Made by a program: the position numbers and the translations under genes. Shown here one piece after another: positions 1 through 8,508 of a DNA stretch of 64,000 nucleotides. Under the pieces are notes generated by a model. It searched no databases, was not told the origin of the DNA, and saw only the letters and a program-made list of their open reading frames with translations. The stretch covers positions 806,001 through 870,000 of the forward strand of contig JACONQ010000012.1 of assembly GCA_014281115.1 (NCBI GenBank). Direction: 5' to 3'. The stretch is from Laburnicola sp. R22_1. Lineage: Eukaryota > Ascomycota > Dothideomycetes > Pleosporales > Didymosphaeriaceae. Numbering within the stretch: the stretch's first letter is position 1; each line of letters starts with the position of its first letter.

Positions 1-568
1 TCGTCCATGTTGAATATATCGCTGTCTGGGTATCGGATGCAGATGTTCTGTACATCTACTATCTCGGCTGCTGTTTGCGTTGGTACAGAGCTCTGCTCGC
101 CGTGCTGTGTAACCTCTGCTATCCTATATCGCTGCTTGAATTTTGATACCCAGCCAGACGAGAACTCAGGAATAGCCTGGCCCTGGTAGGCTGGAATCTG
201 ACGCCAGATCTCTCGAGCTTTCTCAGCAAGTATATCGCCTGATACTAGTCCCCTCGCACTTGTATTCCCTGCTGCCACTCATACAGGATAGACTCAAGCA
301 GAGGCCAGGCAGCCGCTCGTGAGCGGTAGGCTGTATCGGATATGGATGTACCGGAGGCGGAGGCGGAGGCGGAGGCGGAGGCAGGTAGGGCGTCGAGGTG
401 TCGAAAGCGATCGTCGAGAGACTCAGATACAGTTGATTGGGAGAGCTTTCTGCCAAATTCAGCTTCAAACTATGCGATGATAGCTTTCTGTCGTGGCTGT
501 GGTTGCTGAGAGAAGGCCCAGGCGCGGAGAGCCTTCCTCTCATGATTGGATATCCCCTTGCGGCCCAT
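1..568 (-). pseudogene. Tigger/pogo-like transposase, N-terminal part, broken
   Basis: Reading from ATG at 568, the product begins MGRKGISNHERKALRAWAF and continues into a CENP-B N-type helix-turn-helix containing QKAII*WFE, RKLSQSTVSESL. A TAG at 472-470 sits where a Trp codon is expected (TGG to TAG). An Ala-Ser run coded by a hexanucleotide repeat links to a second DNA-binding domain of the CENP-B/Tc5 type, with GDILAEKAREIW, GWVSKFKQRY and HGEQSS. One frameshift lies near 245-260, so ATG and the downstream frame do not match. The frame reaches NMDE, the first catalytic motif of DDE_1 transposases, exactly at the window edge. Role in life: DNA binding and cut-and-paste integration. This copy cannot make a full protein. 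Confidence 0.8.
353..382. repeat. Hexanucleotide microsatellite (GGAGGC)5
   Basis: Five tandem copies of GGAGGC inside the transposase reading frame. On the coding (minus) strand they encode alternating Ala-Ser between the two DNA-binding domains. This is a likely flexible linker and possibly a length-variable site. Confidence 0.9.
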
Positions 569-741
569 AGCTTCTATAACGATACTTGGCGCTGAAGTGG
601 TATTAGATATTGAATATCGGATACAGGGGTAGATTGTGTGGAGTTGAATCCGTGCAAGCGAAAAATATCGCTATATCGAGGATATCGCTAAAACGGACAT
701 CGTTATAACGAGAGTTGACTGTATAGCGCTATTACGTAATA

Positions 742-2851
742 CCATGTTTCCCCGCTCAACGCACAGACCCCACTCAACGCACAGTTTGAGGATGCCCACT
801 ACTACTACTTTCAAAGCTGTACAGCTCTATATAGATCAAATTATCACGAGATTTTTTGTAGTAGCATTCTTAAAAGTCGTTTTAATCGATTGGCAACGAT
901 ATATTAGGTGCGATACCTCTGTGGGAGGCGTACTGTACGCGTGCGCGTTGATGGGCCAGATGCCTCTACCACCCCTTCAATGACGGATAGATCCTCAGCA
1001 TCAGCCTCTAGGTCCTCAATAACATGAGCAGGAGGTGCAGGAGCTGTGAGGCTACGCGCCTTACCCTTTTTAGCTAATTGTATATCATTCTGGAGTTGCT
1101 TTTTAGCTGCGTGGGCGAGTAGGGCTTCTTCGCGCTCTGCAGCCTTCTGCTGTTTTTCCTGCAATTTGATCTCCTTTGCAGCCATCCTTATTTCTGCTCT
1201 TTGCTGAAGCATAGCCTGTTTCTCCTGCTTTTTCTGCTCCCTAGCTAGCTTATTGCGATCCTTCTGGTGTTGTAGTTCTTCTGCTTTGGCGTCTTTTTGG
1301 ACTTGTTGATTGCGGGCAGCTTCAACTTTAGATGGCGACCAGAAGACAGCGCCACCAGCGTAATTCTGGGAAGGTTTAAGTAGTAATGCCTTGCCACGCG
1401 TACGGCGCTTCTTCTCATTGATAAGGGCATCTTTAAGGCGGTTGTTTTCATGCTGAAGGAGCTGTTTTTGAGTCGTGATTGCATGTATCGTGTGAGAGAG
1501 CTGTAAGGCGCGTTTATCGTAGATATCATCAACTACCTGTCGTAGGAGCCGTTCAATCTTGCGCCAGTCGCTTGCAGAGAGTACTGACGACGTACTATCA
1601 CTGCTTGATGGCCTCTTAGGCTCTAGATCCTTGAATTTCTTTAATATAGCGTTGCTATCCAGTGGAGAGATGCTAGTAACTCTGAATGAGTTAATAATCG
1701 TTTCCTCAGCAAACGCGGTCCTATACGCCCTATAGAAGAAGCGGAAGAAGTCGCGCTTAGTAATAGATGTAAGGCCCTAGCTGTTGTACATGAATTGGGA
1801 GAGCTCTTTGGTATATGCAGCCGAGAGAGGCTTAAAAAGGCAGACATCTAGAGGCTGCAGCGTATGAGTTGAATGCGGCGGATAGATAGCCAGGAGGATC
1901 CTATTTTGATCGCAGAACTCGATAAACTCCATTGTAATATGCGAGCCATGCCCATCAAGAATAAGGAGCCTATAGTCGCGTTTTGCCTTCGTCTTAGTCT
2001 CCTCCTGAAAGCACCTCTTAAGCCAGGCAATGCCAAGTTCGTTGTTTGTCCATCCTGAAGGTGATGAGGCGAAGAAGGCGCGGTGCTCTTGAGGATCAAA
2101 ATCCTGCAACCAGGTGTCCTGAATATTGCCAGAAGCTGCCTGATATATGAGGGCAGGATCGAGAGAGCTGCCGTCGGCGCATATACAAGCTATCGTCGTG
2201 ATCCACTCCCTGTTGCCGTCCTGGAGTACCTGCTTGACGCTACCCTGATCATACTGGCGTTGGGAGAATACGCGCTTCATTCTTGACACTACCCTAATTA
2301 AGAAGCCCTTCTCATCCATATTGTATGTATTTGATGGCGCGATGTCGTACTGCTTGATCTTATCGTCTAAAAGCTTAAAATAGAGGGCGTATTTGAAGGC
2401 TGAATCAGCTTTGTGGCGCTGGTTATCAATACCAGATGTCCATCGCGATATAGCGATCAACCCAGCGTTTTCCTGGCTCTTGATGGGCTATTTCTGCTGC
2501 GAAATTTCGTATCATCTCTCTTGTAGGAGGTAGGCCTCGTGTACACAGCTTTTTAATGTACTGTAGTAGCTGTTTTTCCTGTGTAGAGTTGAGGAGTCGC
2601 TTTTCTTCTGTCCGGGACGCATAGGTGCCCTGCACCCCGCGAAAACGCTTCGAGAGCCGCGACCGCTCAACGCCGTACTCTCGCGCAACCTAAGATATAT
2701 TAGGACGTTCTCCTAGCTTCAGGGATCTCAAAGCTTCAACAGCTGCGTCAATCGGGTCCATATTAGTAGAGTTATGAGGGTTGAAAGTATAGAGATTTTT
2801 GGTGCCAACTGTGCGTTGAGTGGGGTCTGTGCGTTGAGCGGGGAAACATGG
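742..2851 (-). mobile_element. pogo/Fot-like DNA transposon 1, both ends present
   Basis: Inverted termini of about 45 bp: 742-786 starts CCATGTTTCCCCGCTCAACG, and 2808-2851 is its reverse complement. Both are flanked by TA (740-741 and 2852-2853). Each TIR contains the 12-mer CTCAACGCACAG twice at 18-bp spacing (755-766 and 773-784 on the left). Total length is 2110 bp. One transposase gene fills the interior on the minus strand. Only a few stops and one small deletion break it, so the copy is comparatively young. Confidence 0.93.
904..2761 (-). pseudogene. pogo/Fot-like DDE_1 transposase, broken
   Basis: Starts at ATG 2761 (MDPIDAAVEALRSL) with a pipsqueak-type HTH, then a CENP-B/Tc5 DNA-binding domain (RGLPPTREMIRNFAAE). 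A DDE_1 catalytic core follows, with all three acidic residues still present in TYNMDEKGF, LLILDGHGSH and LQPLDVCLF. The C-terminus is a Lys/Glu/Gln-rich coiled-coil-like tail ending RLPQRYRT and a TAA at 906-904. Defects: TAG at 2692-2690 in the HTH (CAG to TAG type), a small deletion with frame change near 2440-2462, and TAG at 1779-1777 after FMYNS. Expected full length is about 610 residues. The start is supported by the same N-terminus in the copies at 8607 and 10730. Confidence 0.9.
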
Positions 2852-3149
2852 TAGCGTGTTGAGGGAGAAAGGTCAACTTTGCATCACGTGCCTATTAATC
2901 TCTCGACACGTGTAGCGAGTGTGAAACAGTGGCGTCGCTCATCAAGGTGATCATGCGGGCACCTAGGGTTCGCGGTGAGCACGATTGCAAGGTTGAACCG
3001 TTGTAATTACGGCGAGCAGACGGGTCGAGTCTGGAAAATCTGACTGGTAACATGACTGGTACAATGGTGTGACCGATAACAAAGCATGACCTGATTCCAA
3101 GGTTAAACTCCGGGAGAATTGTCCCTCTTTCTGCTATCCTAGAAGGATC

Positions 3150-3251
3150 AGGATCTCAAAAGTAAACAGGATTTTGAACATGATGAGGATTCCGAAAAAC
3201 GATAAGGATCTCGGAAACAAATTAAAACCATGAATATTTAGGATCTCGAAC
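3150..3251. repeat. Degenerate 18-bp tandem repeat, motif AGGATYYCGAA
   Basis: AGGAT-led motifs followed by C/T-rich and GAA bases occur at 3150, 3168, 3186, 3205 and 3240. The first four lie at 18-19 bp spacing. The array is imperfect and lies in non-coding sequence. Confidence 0.7.
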
Positions 3252-3627
3252 ACGGATCGCGATCGCATTTCACGACATGTACAGTAACTTCAATGCAAAC
3301 GGGTTGGCAGTGTTTTACAAGATTTTGAAGAGGTATAATCTCATATACGTACCGTAGGTAGCTTTGTGAGCTTATAGACGTCATTATGCGGGTCTAATTC
3401 ATAAAAGCTCTATTGTCGTCCAGTGCGGACATTTAAAAAGGGACAAAGAAAGCTAAGGGATCCCATTAGCCCGGTTGGCGGAACCGTATGGCCATGGAGA
3501 TAACAGAGCGTTGTGGAGTTTTAGACTGCTGCTAGCGGTGCCCAGGGTGCTCTTGAACTACCTGTAAAGGGAACAGCTGTGAAACCTTCATGCATGCGTA
3601 ACGGACATGCTAAAGGCGAAGATTTGG

Positions 3628-3710
3628 TTAGGCCGGCTGCGAAGACATACCCATTTCGGTCATGTCTTAGTTAGATCGGCTACGTAGACATACCCGTTTC
3701 GGTCATGTCC
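3628..3710. repeat. Two-copy 40-bp tandem repeat
   Basis: 3628-3667 and 3671-3710 share a 40-bp unit with the core AGACATACCC and TTTCGGTCATGTC. They differ at only a few positions and are separated by 3 bp. Confidence 0.85.
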
Positions 3711-3750
3711 TCTTGATCCTTCAGTATGGCATTGGACCCGGAATCTAGAA

Positions 3751-3820
3751 CTACACCACGGGGGATACTGGATCACCACGTCCCAGAAGATGTCCGGTCG
3801 CTACACCGTCGGGGATACTG
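3751..3820. repeat. Spaced 20-bp direct repeat
   Basis: A CTACACC..GGGGATACTG unit is present at 3751-3770 and again at 3801-3820, 50 bp apart, just downstream of the 40-bp tandem repeat. The flanking bases are only weakly related. Confidence 0.75.
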
Positions 3821-3935
3821 AGTCGTTACCTTAGGTACGCTTCAGGAGAGAGACCAAGCCACCACTCACGAGGATTCCGACCAAGTACCGGAAGATGATC
3901 AGTAATACGTGAGGTGCAAGATAGGTTGCAAGACG

Positions 3936-3941
3936 TATAAA
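3936..3941 (+). promoter_or_regulatory. Possible TATA box upstream of the small secreted-protein ORF
   Basis: TATAAA at 3936-3941, about 250 bp before the ATG at 4191, followed by a pyrimidine-rich leader (CATTCGTTCATTTATATCC). The distance is plausible for a fungal promoter, but such a motif is expected by chance, so this is only suggestive. Confidence 0.25.
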
Positions 3942-4190
3942 GGTTCCCTTGCTCAAGCGTAGCTCTACAAAGCAAACTCACCCTACATTCGTTTACATTG
4001 AATAGGCTTTTGTTTCTCACGTTCTTTACCATTTCCTTTATTCATTCGTTCATTTATATCCGTTCATTACCACCAGATCAAACCTTTTGATCCCACAGCG
4101 TCGCGCTGCCATCTATTCCGATTACAGAATCACGTCCAACAGCTTCTGCTTGCTCGTCATTTCCCCTCATTCGAGAGCAATTGGCTCAAG

Positions 4191-4640
4191 ATGAAGATGC
4201 ACCTGGCGAATCTCGCTGCGTATATGCTTGCAGCAGGACTATTTACGACAGGTTTCTCTGCACCTCTGGCAGACAATGAGTAAGTGAGATCAACGAGGAA
4301 TGAGAATCCATCAATCCAAAAATTGTCGTTAGGTGATCACTAAAGCGAATATTGGTACTCCAGCCTGCTAGGCATTTATCCATTAGCATCCGCTTATAAT
4401 CAACTTAACGTTCTACGGATTACGAGAGTTGAACAGCAAAACCATGCCTCAACAGCCAAAGTGACTAAGCAAGAAATGGGCACAATTGGGACCAACAACG
4501 ACGGCGTTTCCTTTACGTTTGTTTCGCAATTCATTTACTATGATAGGACAATTCATTCATTCATATCCGTTGATAATCGACTCAACCTTTTACCTCGAAG
4601 AAGATTTCGCGCACATTCGGTACACGGTATAACCCTGTGA
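4191..4640 (+). CDS. Candidate small secreted protein with one intron (hypothetical)
   Basis: ATG 4191 opens a frame starting MKMHLANLAAYMLAAGLFTT, a good signal-peptide pattern (short positive start, hydrophobic core, cleavage likely near GFSA). The unspliced frame stops at once at TAA inside a GTAAGT. Taking GTAAGT as donor (4280) and TACTCCAG as acceptor (4363) removes an 84-bp intron and joins 89 nt to 277 nt, giving 121 codons to TGA 4638-4640. The mature part has no Cys and no domain I recognise. The sequence is not RIP-damaged and lies between transposons, a setting typical of fungal effector genes. Against it: the last 14 or so codons lie in a short dispersed repeat that recurs at 60.7 kb, and the second exon could be open by chance. 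No function is assigned. Confidence 0.35.
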
Positions 4641-4702
4641 TGGAAAGCTGTGGGGGTGCTGGAAAAACGCTTGGGAACAAGGTAAAGCAGTGAGACTGGT
4701 TT
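4597..4702 (+). repeat. Short dispersed element (SINE- or MITE-like), copy 1
   Basis: About 105 bp similar over most of its length to 60676-60784. Shared blocks include AAGCTGTG, ACGGT, ACGC and AAGGTAAAGCAG followed by GAGAC.GGTT. It overlaps the end of the candidate ORF at 4191-4640 and runs into its 3' side. No flanking target duplication is obvious at this copy. Confidence 0.65.
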
Positions 4703-5168
4703 CTGGCGCCTGTTTGGGGGCACTCAACCTTTTACAGATTACAAAGGGTCTAGACTTTAGTAAATATAACAGAACAAGCAGAATCGTCCTACTTTCAATT
4801 CAAACATCGCGGGAGAAAGATTGAGCCCCGATTCGCCTCAGCGGCTGGTGAAGAATCCGCGGTTTGTAAATGAAAATCGCGTTTTTCGTGTGCACAAGGG
4901 GTTTCACTCCTTTAATAGCTAAAGTAAGTAAAAAGCAAGCGCAATTATAATTAACTACAATTTGTTAGGTGCAAAAGTCGGGGATATGCTTGGCAGTCGG
5001 CGAAAATACCGTGATTCTCCGTTTTCCCTCCCAAAACGCGTACTTCGCGGTTATAATCGTGACAAAGGTGCATTCCGCTCATAAAAAAGTCAGTATTAAG
5101 TGAGGCTATTTTCTGGCTGTGAGGGCCTATACTAACGCGTTTTTTAGTGTTGTAGTTTCCTAGCAGCC

Positions 5169-6281
5169 ATGTACAGAGCTCACAGAGTCTCAAACTATGC
5201 CCGCCCTCCACCTGAGGCCGCGAAAGGGCCTGTCTATACAACTCAGGGCCTCTCTACCCGTACGCGCCTGAATATTCACCGCTTTCTAGAGTTGGGCTGG
5301 AGTATTAACGCGATTGCCTCTCGTGAGCTGTGTAGTCAGCACGCTATCAGCAACATCATAAGCAACCTAAAGACGTACAACTGCCTGCGGAGGCCTGTAC
5401 AAGGCAGGATAGGCGCGCTGTCAAAGATATCGCGCGAAGATGGCGAGGCGTTATTTGGAAAGCTAGTCCGTTCTGGCTGGCTATACTATAATAAGATTGT
5501 GAACTAGCTGGCTATAGAGAGGGGCGTTTTTATATCAAGGTTAACTGTAACGCACTACCTACAGAAGATGGCCTAGACGCATCACACGCTAAGGCCGTTT
5601 TCTATCGCCTATAATAAGGAGCTCCGCAAGAAATACCTAAGAGTTATGTCTTAGTACATATAGGAGCAGCTAGTGTTTATTAACAAGTCAATTTTTAATA
5701 AGAAAACTAGGTGGAGGCACCACGCGTACAGCCCTATTGGCTCTAAGGGCCATTACGCGCAGGATATTTAGCGCGGAGCAACGTAGGCTATCCTTCCTGC
5801 GTACACTATTAACGACAGCTACTTGCTATGTACAGACTTTAAGGAAGGCTATTACAACTATAAGGAGTTCTTATCCTAGATTTAGCATTAATTACTGCCT
5901 ACTCTGCGTTAGCTATACAGAAATTAGGTTATAGTAATTATCCTTAACAACGTTTTAATACATACTAACAACAATATTGCACGCGTTATACGCGACGCTG
6001 GCTATATAGTTTAGTACCTACTACTATACTCACCTAATTACAACCTAATTAAGCTTACTTTTAGAGTCTTAAAGGCGTGAATTCGTCGTAATTACGTATA
6101 TATAAGACGCCGTTTTGGGCCCTTATAGTTTGGAGAGTTTCTAAAGGCTGCTGTATAGGAGAGTAGGTGCGATAGGTTTACAAAGAAACACTTTAAGTAC
6201 GCTGCTAGAGGCGTATATATTAAGCAGGAAACTCTTAATAGAGTGCATAAGGAGCTTCGTACAGAGCTTCTGTTTAAGTAA
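5169..6281 (+). pseudogene. Tc1/mariner (DDE_3) transposase, RIP-inactivated
   Basis: One frame of 371 codons runs from ATG 5169 to TAA 6279-6281 with many internal TAG/TGA stops. The N-terminal 112 codons are open and hold an HTH-rich DNA-binding part (LSTRTRLNIHRFLELGWSIN). The catalytic half is recognisable by RWRHHAYSPIG, YYNYKEFL, IHTNNNIARVIRDAG and YTPPYSPxYNPIE-like sequence. All three catalytic carboxylates have been changed by G-to-A transitions: FINKS where FIDES is expected, ILNNV for ILDNV, and LIKL for PIEL. The C-terminal domain ends ELRTELLFK. A purine-rich short repeat follows at 6292-6345. Family identity is clear; activity is impossible. Confidence 0.88.
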
Positions 6282-6289
6282 AGTAACAA

Positions 6290-6346
6290 GGAGGAGAGTA
6301 ACAAGGAGGAGAGTAATAAGGAGGAGAGTGACAAGGGAGGAGAGTA
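6290..6346. repeat. Purine-rich tandem repeat (GGAGAGTAACAA)n
   Basis: Four imperfect copies of AAGGAGGAGAGTAAC lie directly after the transposase stop. This is a simple-sequence expansion inside the Tc1-like element. Confidence 0.75.
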
Positions 6347-6849
6347 GGAGTAGTACAACTATAATAACTATTATAACACCTATCCTACAGTACCTGCAAG
6401 CGAGCCAAGCGATATAGCAGCTTAATATAGGACCTTAAACCTACGTATATCCTTTGCAAAGTGGCGAACAATTCTATCCTTTAACTTAAATTTCTATACA
6501 GCTATATTGCGTAAATTACTAGTAGGTTTAGATATCTCATAAAGATCGTTAATAGTTTATCTCTAGTTAACAGCAATGTCCCTTGCGCGGCAATACTTAT
6601 TAAAATCCTCCTTATCTTGCTGCGCAATCACCTAGTTAAAGAACTAACACACAACGCTACGATTATCCTCACAGCCTTAACTACCTACAGGACTTAATAA
6701 TAGGCGATTTTGCTAGGTTGCTATTAAAGGCCTAGTAGGTAAGGGCGCAACAACTAGCTGCTAAAGTAGAGGCTAAGGCTAGGGATAAGGATATTGCTAA
6801 GGTATGTACAACGGCAGCATATACGGCTGTTACTAAGGGAGGCCTATAC

Positions 6850-7960
6850 TAAGCTAACAACGTAGGTCTGCCTAGTATATCCTCTCTACCCTCCTCTCCT
6901 TATAATCCTCCTGCGTGTTAATAACCTTCTGTAGTTGCGCCTACAGCTAGCTCTCCTCTATCTCTTTTTTTAAGCGCTTTAGCTCGTTACTTAAGCTAGA
7001 GCTATCGCAACAACGGCGTTTTATATGCCTATTAACGTGCAGCTTATTGCCTATAGTACTCCTCTATATCTTTACTATCTCTAGCGGCGGCTGCATAACG
7101 CTAACGCCTAATACGCCCTTAAGCAGCTAGTTTCCCTATATAGTAGAGTTGCAAGCACGTATTTTAAAGTGCTCTCCGCTTAGCCTATTCACCTAACACT
7201 ACTTCCTACAGTTGTCACAGAGCGGCTTGTGACAAATCCACCTATTGTGGATTTGCGACACGCTCTCTGCGTGCGAGAAGATCCGCTCTGTGTTCTCCAC
7301 AGCGCGTTGCTCCCTTAGCAGGGCATTAGTACGCGTACTCACAATAGGCGTAGGCAGGTTAGACAACTTATTAAAATAATAGTCATAAGGGAAGGCCTTC
7401 TCTTTAGCAGGTGCGTTAACCCTAGTCTTAACTTTAAACTCCACCTTCTAACAGTGCTTGCTTAGCTTTACTTAGCTATTAACTGCTAATATTATATAGT
7501 TGCCAGCCTTAAGACTAAGGTCCTTAAGCGTGAGTAACTTCTATATGCCCTTAGGCTACACCTAAAATATAACAGTGTGGCCAAGTATACAGTACTTGCA
7601 GCCCTCTAGCTTAGCTAGAGGGCTCTTTAGCATACTATTTACAACACTCTCTATATCCTACGCAAGAAATAACACCCTCTCTAAAACTCTACTCTTATAG
7701 ACAACAATTGCCTTATTTACGCGCAGAGAATAGTCTATATCTATAGGGTACAAAGGACCGCGTACGGGCAATAATAAGAGAATTAGCGATAACAGAGGCG
7801 CTGTTGGTGGACTTAAATTAACCTTAATAGCCTCCTCTTCTCTTTTATACAACACTAACAGTACATCTACAGGTCTTATAGTAGACTTTAGTCGCTTCTT
7901 AGACAACTTTAATAGCTTCTTAGACACCTTTAGCGGCTTTAACAACTTCTTTAGCTGCGC
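6850..7960 (-). pseudogene. Unknown accessory ORF inside the Tc1-like element
   Basis: A single minus-strand frame can be followed from about 7960 down to about 6850 through RIP-type stops. Its two longest open pieces, 7945-7658 and 7444-7199, are in the same frame. The N-terminal part is Lys/Leu-rich. A middle part contains CKYC and GHTVIFQVQP. The next part contains NRWICHKPLCDNCRK, a Cys/His cluster that looks zinc-binding. The tail is Arg/Lys-rich. I do not recognise the family. It lies between the TIRs and opposite to the transposase, so it is either a second transposon gene or a captured gene. Confidence 0.4.
7216..7292. repeat. Nested inverted repeat (stem within stem)
   Basis: CACAGAGCGG at 7216-7225 pairs with CCGCTCTGTG at 7283-7292. 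Between them a perfect 9-bp hairpin CAAATCCAC/GTGGATTTG (7233-7241 and 7247-7255) encloses a 5-nt loop. It overlaps the Cys/His-coding part of the accessory ORF. Confidence 0.7.
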
Positions 7961-8508
7961 TCGCAGGCGAGCGCGTAGCTCTATAGGCGCAACCTTAGTC
8001 CCTAGAGTAGCTGCAGAGTCCTCTGTTACTACCTAAGCTACTAGGCTTGCCCACACAACACCGCGAAACGTACAAGATTTAGAAGGCCGACGCGTATTAT
8101 GGCGCGTACGAACACCAGGCGGAGAGCCAGCTATTTTGAGACTACAACACCAAAAAACGCGTTAGTATAGGCCCTCACATATTTCATAATAGCCTCACCT
8201 AAAATACCGATTTTTTCACGAGCGGAATACACCTTTGTCACGATTATAACCGCGAAGTACGCGTTTTGGGTGGGAAAACGGAGAATCACGGTATTTTCGC
8301 CGACTGCCAAGCATATCCCCGACTTTTGCACCTAACAAATAGGAAGTCAAAATGCGCCAATTGTTAAAAATAGTGCACTGTAAAACACAACGTAAGCACG
8401 CAACGGATCTGCGTCGAAGGTCTTGCACAAGCGGCTAGCAAAAGTAGTTTTCGGTCTTGTGTTCTATACATATTGACATTGCCAGATCATTTTTGGATGA
8501 GGACAGTA

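Larger units (their letters stand above)
1..721 (-). mobile_element. Tigger/pogo-like DNA transposon, 5' part, cut by window edge
   Basis: Terminal sequence read on the minus strand starts CAGTCAACTCTCGTTATAAC at 721 and is followed outward by a TA dinucleotide (722-723), as expected for pogo/Tigger elements that duplicate TA. The subterminal part (about 655-705) repeats short CGATAT-type motifs. The transposase gene starts about 150 bp inside. The other end and the C-terminal half lie beyond position 1, so only one terminus is visible. Assignment to the Tigger branch rests on the CENP-B-like N-terminus of the encoded protein. Confidence 0.8.
2854..4190. other. Non-coding, mostly unique spacer
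   Basis: Moderate GC, no convincing reading frame on either strand and no obvious RIP saturation. It contains three short tandem arrays (3150-3251, 3628-3710, 3751-3820) and a possible TATA box. It may hold the upstream region of the small ORF at 4191. A 68-codon minus-strand frame at 3826-4032 shows no recognisable domain and is not called. Confidence 0.5.
4961..8339 (+). mobile_element. Tc1/mariner-like transposon with about 200-bp TIRs
   Basis: 4961-5159 and 8139-8339 are inverted copies of one sequence starting TTTGTTAGGTGCAAAAGTCG. The outer 120 bp is nearly identical between arms. Total length is about 3.38 kb. The arms carry little RIP damage, whereas the interior from about 5500 inward is saturated with new TAG and TAA codons. 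Two genes are visible: a DDE_3-type transposase on the plus strand, and an unknown ORF on the minus strand. The expected TA target duplication is not clearly preserved. Confidence 0.88.

Noticed and set aside
223..543. 106-codon minus-strand frame with a poly-Pro run
   Set aside because: Alternative frame of the Tigger-like transposase; the Pro run is the hexanucleotide repeat read out of frame.
3826..4032. 68-codon minus-strand frame in the unique spacer
   Set aside because: No start context, domain or splice support; it faces against the candidate ORF at 4191.
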